Assembly (NCBI GenBank): GCA_964644375.1
Contig: CAZXWJ010000164.1
Location: 1 to 9,425 of the forward strand
Reading direction: 5' to 3'
From: CAYNYM01 sp964644375
Lineage (GTDB): Bacteria > Desulfobacterota > DSM-4660 > Desulfatiglandales > HGW-15
Length of the DNA stretch: 9,425 nt
Part shown: piece after piece, positions 5,621 through 9,425 of the stretch
Layout: every line of letters starts with the position of its first letter
How positions within the stretch are numbered: position 1 is the stretch's first letter
Translations under genes and position numbers: made by a program
The notes under the pieces: model-generated
The model's database searches: none
The model's input: only the letters and a program-made list of their open reading frames with translations
What the model was told of the DNA's origin: nothing

Positions 5621-6953
5621 CGAGTATTCCATCCTCGAATCTCTTGAGATGTTCCTGGTGGAAAAGGGGCATGTCGTTATTAAGGCCTCCACCGCGCAGG
5701 AGGGCATTGATCTTTATTACAAAAAAAATCCCGATATCGTGGTTTTGGATATCCGGCTCCCGGACCTGAACGGATTGGATATGCTCAGCCGTCTTCAAAG
5801 CAAGGGGTGCGCTGCAAAGGTCATTATGATGACCGCCTTTCATGACATGGAAACCACCATCCAGGCCATGAAAAGAGGGGCCTATGACTATATCCACAAG
5901 CCCCTGGATGTGGATGAGGTGGAGAAGTCCATTAATCGAGCGCTGCATATCCTGGAAGTCGATCGGGAGACCCCGGTTCTGAAAAAAGTGAAGAGGCCCC
6001 TGAACCGGGAGGAGATCATCGGCAAAAGCGAAAAGATGCGGGACATCTACAAGATGATCGGGCTCCTCTGCCAGAACAGGGCCACGGTACTGATTCAAGG
6101 AGAGACGGGGACGGGCAAGGAACTCATCGCCAGAGTGATTCATTGGAACAGCGTGTTCTGTGATGAACCCTTCGTCACACTGGATTGCGCGGCGGTTGTA
6201 GAGACGTTGCTCGAAAGTGAACTCTTCGGGCACGAGGCCGGTGCTTTCACGGGCGCCACCCGGCGGAAGACAGGCAAAATCGAAATGGCCGGATCGGGTA
6301 CCCTGTTCTTGGACGAAATCGGAGAACTGCCTCCCGGTCTTCAGGGAAAATTTCTGGGATTCATCCAGCGACGCGAATACACGAGGGTCGGGGGACAGCA
6401 ACCTCTCCTGTCCAGGTGCCGGATTGTTGCAGCGACAAACAGGGATCTGATAGATCTCGTTCGAAAGGGTGAATTCAGGGAAGACCTCTTTTTCAGGTTC
6501 AGGGTCGTGACCGTGCAGGTGCCGTCCCTCAGGGAAAGGCTCTCGGACATCCCGGATCTCGTCAACCATTTTCTCCAAAAAATCAACATGGAACTGGGAA
6601 CGGAAGTCAACAAGCTTCAAAATGGTGTGTTGGAGCGGTTCATGGCCCATCACTGGAAGGGCAATGTGCGCGATCTGGAAAACGTCCTTGTCGAGGCCGT
6701 CGTGAGGGCGCGAGGAAAGGTCCTTCTTCTGGAAGAGATCGAAAGAATCCTGCGGATGAACGGCGCCCTTCCCCCATCCGGCCTGTCTGCCTTCTCTCTG
6801 AACGGCATGGAAAGGGAACATATCCAAAACACCCTCAGTCAACTGGGGTGGAATCGGACGAGGGCGGCTCAGACCCTCGGTATCTCCCTGCCTACATTGC
6901 GAAATAAAATCCGGAAGTACGGCATAGCCCCGCCAACCATTGCCAATCCGTAA
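5595..6953 (+). CDS. NtrC-family sigma-54-dependent response regulator
   Basis: The 452-residue protein has three parts. The receiver domain (1-120) has acidic pocket D8/D9, phosphoacceptor D52, T80 and K102. The AAA+ domain has Walker A GETGTGKE at 169-176, the sigma-54-contacting GAFTGA at 216-221, Walker B GTLFLDE at 235-241 and the arginine-rich FREDLFFR region at 294-301. The C-terminal Fis-type helix-turn-helix spans about 405-444. All key residues are present, so it should be a working enhancer-binding activator that hydrolyses ATP to open sigma-54 promoters once phosphorylated by the upstream kinase. Its ATG has a strong AGGAGGA four bases upstream, inside the kinase gene. The nearest sigma-54 promoter lies 270 bp downstream, in front of the importer operon, which makes that operon its most likely target. 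Autoregulation cannot be judged. Confidence 0.95.
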   Translation: MANILIVDDEYSILESLEMFLVEKGHVVIKASTAQEGIDLYYKKNPDIVVLDIRLPDLNGLDMLSRLQSKGCAAKVIMMTAFHDMETTIQAMKRGAYDYIHKPLDVDEVEKSINRALHILEVDRETPVLKKVKRPLNREEIIGKSEKMRDIYKMIGLLCQNRATVLIQGETGTGKELIARVIHWNSVFCDEPFVTLDCAAVVETLLESELFGHEAGAFTGATRRKTGKIEMAGSGTLFLDEIGELPPGLQGKFLGFIQRREYTRVGGQQPLLSRCRIVAATNRDLIDLVRKGEFREDLFFRFRVVTVQVPSLRERLSDIPDLVNHFLQKINMELGTEVNKLQNGVLERFMAHHWKGNVRDLENVLVEAVVRARGKVLLLEEIERILRMNGALPPSGLSAFSLNGMEREHIQNTLSQLGWNRTRAAQTLGISLPTLRNKIRKYGIAPPTIANP

Positions 6954-7101
6954 ATTGACGATTTCGGATGAGCGCAATCAGCGGTCAGCCTTCAGCTTTC
7001 AGCCTCAGACAATGACGCGTGATGGATTATGCTGACAGTTGAGTGCTGTTGAGCGCACGCCTCAGTTGTGCCCTAACGACATGAAAAAGGTTTGCCCCCC
7101 C

Positions 7102-7116
7102 TGAAAGAATCTTTCA
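7102..7116. promoter_or_regulatory. Candidate enhancer site TGAAAG-N3-CTTTCA
   Basis: A perfect 6-bp inverted repeat with the spacer AAT is centred about 139 bp upstream of the predicted transcription start, a typical distance for an NtrC-type activator site. A further half-site in the other orientation, CTTTCAG, lies at 6996-7002. Binding by the neighbouring response regulator is inferred from position and symmetry only. Confidence 0.4.
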
Positions 7117-7197
7117 TGAGCCCGGTCGTTTTTTTATTCTCTCCCGCTTGGAAATTTTAAAATAAGTCAATAATTCAGATAGTTGTCTGGATGCCAC

Positions 7198-7215
7198 GAA
7201 AGCAGGTTAGCTTTC
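7198..7215. promoter_or_regulatory. Promoter-proximal inverted repeat GAAAGC-N6-GCTTTC
   Basis: A perfect 6-bp inverted repeat with spacer AGGTTA ends seven bases before the -24 element. It shares the GAAAG/CTTTC half-sites of the upstream repeat but with a wider gap (8 rather than 3 bases between those cores). A protein bound here would sit close to or against the sigma-54 holoenzyme, so repression or fine control is a reasonable guess. Confidence 0.4.
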
Positions 7216-7221
7216 CAGGGA

Positions 7222-7237
7222 CGGCACGGTCCTTGCT
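7222..7237 (+). promoter_or_regulatory. Sigma-54 (RpoN) -24/-12 promoter of the importer operon
   Basis: The sequence CGGCACG-GTCC-TTGCT matches the consensus TGGCACG-N4-TTGCW except for the first base. The invariant GG (7223-7224) and GC (7235-7236) are correctly spaced, ten bases apart. Transcription would start near 7248, giving a 26-base leader to ATG 7274. The gene directly upstream encodes a sigma-54 activator with an intact GAFTGA motif, which strengthens the call. Confidence 0.88.
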
Positions 7238-7273
7238 CAATAAAAAAACCAGGGTATGGAGGGTGCGGTCCAT

Positions 7274-7438
7274 ATGGCGATCAAGACCTTGAAAGAGAGG
7301 GAGAGGGAGCATCTCCAGGTGGTCCTGAAAAAGACCTCCTGGGATCTCGATAAGACCGCCCGCCTCCTGCAGATTCCCCTGTCCCAGGTGAAGCGGAAGA
7401 TCCGGGAGCACGGCTTCGAGATGCCCCCTTCGGAGTGA
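7274..7438 (+). CDS. Stand-alone Fis-type helix-turn-helix microprotein
   Basis: This 54-residue protein consists almost entirely of a Fis-family DNA-binding helix-turn-helix (about 12-48, EHLQ...W...KTARLLQIPLSQVKRKIREHG). Hand alignment with the last part of the upstream response regulator gives 15 identities over 39 positions, including EREH, W23 and the KIR-x2-G end. It is therefore a HTH_8/Fis relative without receiver or ATPase parts. I chose ATG 7274 because GGAGGG (7257-7262) precedes it and because the predicted transcription start near 7248 would leave only eight leader bases for the alternative ATG 7256. It is the first gene of the sigma-54-driven operon, 50 bp before the binding-protein gene. 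A DNA-binding role is likely. Competition with, or repression of, the activator is a hypothesis. It may alternatively be a remnant of a lost activator gene, though the intact frame, start signals and promoter argue against decay. Confidence 0.75.
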   Translation: MAIKTLKEREREHLQVVLKKTSWDLDKTARLLQIPLSQVKRKIREHGFEMPPSE

Positions 7439-7488
7439 TCTTCAACTATCAAGCAAACCCCAAGGGCAAGATCAAAGGAGGGATAGAA

Positions 7489-8757
7489 ATGAAAAAAAGA
7501 GGATTTGTCGTTTTGCTCTTCATAAGTGTGGCCTGCCTGGTCATTCTAATGGGTGGGAAGATCCGCGCTGAAGAACCCATTATCATCGGGAGTCCTCTGT
7601 CGACGGCCTTTCTTTACGGCTGGGATGCGGAAAGGGGAATCAAACTGGCCGTGGAGGAGATCAACGCCGCGGGCGGCGTCGAAGTGGGGGGGGAGAAACG
7701 ACCCTTCAAGGTAGAGGTCATCGACACGCGGGACCTCGAGCCGGGAGTGCCTGTGAGTGAGGCCCTGATGGCCGTTGAAAAGTTGATTCTCGAGAAAAAA
7801 GCGGATTTTCTTGTGGGTGGTCCTGTCCGGTCCGAGGCGGCCCTTGCGTCCATGAGTCTTCTTTCAAAATATAAGAAGGTGGCTATTTTTACGACGGGCT
7901 TTTTGACTCCCAAATTCCATGCCATGGTGGCCAAGCAGTATGACAAGTTCAAGTACGGCTTTCGTATCCATGGAGAAGCTGTGCAATTGGTCAAGGAGAT
8001 CATGGCCTGTTTCGGTGAAATCAAACAAAAATTCGGGCTGAACAAGGTCTTTATCATGGTTCAGGACGTCTCCCATGCCCGGGGCGGGGGAAAGGTCCTC
8101 GGCAAGGTGGCGGCCCAAAAGGGGTGGAAGGTGTTGGGCACGGAGATCTACCCCACGGGAACCGGGGATTTCTCCATGGGCCTGCTTAAGGCCAAAAAGG
8201 CCGGCGCCCAGATCCTCAACATCTGGATGGACATGCCGGAGAGTTCCATCCTGCTGAAACAGTGGTATGAGATGAAAATCCCGGCACTCCCCTTTGGTTC
8301 AACCCTCGCGGCCGCCGAGCAGCCCGGTTTCTGGAAGGCCACGGAAGGAAAAGGTGAATACACCCTCTGCAACGTCGTGAATGCCGGAAATGCCCCCAGC
8401 AATGCCTCACCCTGGACCATGAAATTCTACGATGCCTATAATAAAAAATGGGGTATCGAACCCGAGGGTTTGGGCAGTTCCAGCAGTTATATGGCCGTCT
8501 ATGTCCTGAAGGCCGCCATTGAAAGCGCCGGAACTCTGGATTCCGACAAGGTCGTCACGGCCATGGAGAAAACGGACATGATGGGCGTCTATGGTCGGAT
8601 TCGATTTGATCCCAAGAACCATCAGGTCATTCCCAGTTTTGACCCGAATGAGGGGGCCGTTGGTTCCATCATGCAGTGGCAGGACAAGAAGAGGGTCGTG
8701 GTCTTTCCCAAGAGCATTGCCATGGGGGAAATTCAGTTGCCTCCCTGGATGAAGTGA
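7489..8757 (+). CDS. Periplasmic substrate-binding protein of a branched-chain amino-acid type ABC importer
   Basis: The 422-residue protein is a type I periplasmic binding protein of the LivK/Peripla_BP_6 group. It starts with a Sec signal peptide (MKKRG, hydrophobic core to about 22, likely cut after IRA at residue 27). The cysteine at 15 lies inside the hydrophobic core without a good lipobox, so lipid attachment is unlikely. Mature residues begin EEPIIIGSPLS, followed by GIKLAVEEINAAGGV, the usual opening of the first lobe. Length is usual for the larger members. ATG 7489 was chosen over the in-frame GTG 7435 because AAAGGAGGG lies just upstream and the signal peptide starts there. The family carries leucine-type amino acids but also amides, urea and aromatic acids, so the true ligand is unknown. 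The permease follows after 87 bp. Confidence 0.93.
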   Translation: MKKRGFVVLLFISVACLVILMGGKIRAEEPIIIGSPLSTAFLYGWDAERGIKLAVEEINAAGGVEVGGEKRPFKVEVIDTRDLEPGVPVSEALMAVEKLILEKKADFLVGGPVRSEAALASMSLLSKYKKVAIFTTGFLTPKFHAMVAKQYDKFKYGFRIHGEAVQLVKEIMACFGEIKQKFGLNKVFIMVQDVSHARGGGKVLGKVAAQKGWKVLGTEIYPTGTGDFSMGLLKAKKAGAQILNIWMDMPESSILLKQWYEMKIPALPFGSTLAAAEQPGFWKATEGKGEYTLCNVVNAGNAPSNASPWTMKFYDAYNKKWGIEPEGLGSSSSYMAVYVLKAAIESAGTLDSDKVVTAMEKTDMMGVYGRIRFDPKNHQVIPSFDPNEGAVGSIMQWQDKKRVVVFPKSIAMGEIQLPPWMK

Positions 8758-8776
8758 TTTCGAAAGATGCCTACAG

Positions 8777-8796
8777 CCCCCCTTTGTCAAGGGGGG
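8777..8796. repeat. Intercistronic hairpin between binding-protein and permease genes
   Basis: CCCCCCTT (8777-8784), loop TGTC, AAGGGGGG (8789-8796) form a perfect 8-bp GC-rich stem that can be extended by ACA/TGT across one bulged G. No T-tract follows, so complete termination is unlikely. Such a hairpin can protect the upstream message from 3' decay and raise the amount of binding protein over permease, as known for other importer operons. The C6-TT/AA-G6 form also resembles dispersed palindromic repeats in many genomes. Confidence 0.7.
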
Positions 8797-8844
8797 TGTA
8801 TGGACAAGAATGGAACACCTAAAAATTGAGGGAAGGTTCTTTTC

Positions 8845-9425
8845 ATGGAGATCCTGATCTACGGCATCATCAATAGTATCGCCCTGGCCCTGACAGCCCT
8901 GGGATTCGCCCTGGTTTACGGTATCAGCCGTGTGCCGAATTTTGCCCATGGAGCGCTCTATGTGGTCAGCGGATTCGTCACCTGGAGCTTTTTGAACGTA
9001 CTGGGGCTCAACTACCTGTTGAGCATTGTGCTGGCGATGGTCATCACGGGGATTATCGGGGCACTGATCTACCAGTTCGTGCTCATCAGGGTCCGGGGCA
9101 TGGCCATTTCGGAGATCATCGCATCCTATGCCATCGGTCTGGCCATTCTGGAGGGCTTTCGTTGGTGGGGTTTCAAAGGACTGACTTACACCTTGCCCGC
9201 CTTTGTCGACGGGAGTTTCACCGTCGGAGAAATTCCCGTCGATTACCATCGAATGCTGGTGGTAGTCATCGGGGCGGCTGTTGTCGCTTTTCTGTGGCTG
9301 TTTACCCACTATACCCGTATCGGCCTGGCCCTCAGGGGTATGGCCCAGGATGAACGGGCGGCCCTGATGCTGGGGATCGATTCGGATCGCATGGCGGTCG
9401 TGGCCATGGCCTTCGGTTCCATGCT
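8845..9425 (+). CDS. livH: LivH-type ABC importer permease (partial, cut by window end)
   Basis: The frame runs from ATG 8845, with GAGGGAAGG about 8 bases upstream, to the window edge: 193 codons of a protein usually near 290. It opens MEILIYGIINSIALALTALG, then YGISRVPNFAHGALY, the signature of LivH inner-membrane permeases, with several further hydrophobic helices. Residues 158-183 (RIGLALRGMAQDERAALMLGI...) form the conserved cytoplasmic loop that contacts the ATPase subunits. LivM, LivG and LivF partners would be expected just beyond the window. It lies in the same transcription unit as the Fis-like protein and the binding protein. The gene symbol reflects family membership, not proven leucine transport. 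Confidence 0.93.
   Translation, partial: MEILIYGIINSIALALTALGFALVYGISRVPNFAHGALYVVSGFVTWSFLNVLGLNYLLSIVLAMVITGIIGALIYQFVLIRVRGMAISEIIASYAIGLAILEGFRWWGFKGLTYTLPAFVDGSFTVGEIPVDYHRMLVVVIGAAVVAFLWLFTHYTRIGLALRGMAQDERAALMLGIDSDRMAVVAMAFGSM

Larger units (their letters stand above)
6954..7221. promoter_or_regulatory. Upstream control region of the importer operon
   Basis: This non-coding stretch separates the regulator gene from the sigma-54 promoter. It holds TCAGC-type short repeats (6985-7008), a direct repeat GTTGAGTGCT/GTTGAGCGCA (7038-7057), the inverted repeats listed separately, and a T-run (7129-7135). An AT-rich part follows (about 7128-7180) with the palindrome ATTTTAAAAT (7154-7163). 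An AT-rich bend between enhancer and promoter is usual for sigma-54 control and often holds an IHF site. The nearest match here (AGTCAATAATTCA) misses two consensus positions. No convincing terminator for the regulator gene is visible. Confidence 0.5.

Noticed and set aside
4313..5707. Long minus-strand open frame (464 codons) opposite the histidine kinase
   Set aside because: It mirrors the intact kinase frame, shows no domain pattern and has no ribosome site; it is a codon-usage shadow.
5496..6977. Long minus-strand open frame (493 codons) opposite the response regulator
   Set aside because: The plus strand encodes a complete NtrC-type protein with all motifs; the antisense product is His/Pro/Gln-rich without recognisable domains.
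7102..7135. TGAAAG/CTTTCA repeat plus T-run as a terminator for the regulator gene
   Set aside because: The stem is short and AT-rich and the T-run begins 12 bases after it, unlike an intrinsic terminator; an operator reading fits better.
7435..7488. In-frame GTG 7435 as the start of the binding protein
   Set aside because: It would put 18 polar residues before the signal peptide, and AAAGGAGGG sits directly before ATG 7489.
8407..9309. Minus-strand open frame (300 codons) opposite the binding-protein and permease genes
   Set aside because: It spans two real plus-strand genes and their gap, and its product is low-complexity and His/Asp/Gln-rich; it is a shadow of the permease frame.

Overview
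The window looks like a chromosomal segment of a Gram-negative bacterium, most likely a Desulfobacterota (deltaproteobacterial) anaerobe. This is an inference from the gene families and their combination: an RseC-type protein beside the Cys-rich tail of an Fe-S/flavin oxidoreductase, a PP-loop/NFACT-R fusion, a sigma-54 two-component pair and a LIV-I type ABC importer. No single marker proves it. There is no sign of phage, insertion sequence, CRISPR, tRNA or rRNA.

Left part (1-1645). The 3' end of an oxidoreductase-like gene runs in from the left and overlaps tail-to-tail with a minus-strand rseC-like gene. A promoter-bearing gap with an inverted repeat follows, then an orphan plus-strand gene for a single-pass membrane protein with a coiled coil.

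Middle (1645-4069). A minus-strand pair encodes a zinc-finger-less, CbpA-like DnaJ protein and a PP-loop tRNA-thiolation-like enzyme with an NFACT-R-type C-terminus. Their stop and start codons abut (TAG then ATG), and a good sigma-70-like promoter lies upstream. Upstream of that is about 510 bp without a conventional gene. It holds a possible 33-residue Cys/His-rich microprotein with its own leader ORF, and several perfect inverted repeats.

Right part (4070-9425). A soluble RsbRD-PAS histidine kinase overlaps an NtrC-type sigma-54 activator (REC-AAA+-Fis). A 320-bp regulatory gap follows, with two GAAAG/CTTTC inverted repeats, an AT-rich stretch and a near-perfect -24/-12 sigma-54 promoter. 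That promoter drives a 54-residue stand-alone Fis-type helix-turn-helix protein, a periplasmic branched-chain-amino-acid-type binding protein, and the start of a LivH-type permease cut by the window edge. The simplest model is that the kinase/activator pair switches on the importer operon from this sigma-54 promoter. The tiny Fis-like protein, made first from the operon, may feed back on the same control region. That model, and the feedback step in particular, is the most unusual thing here.
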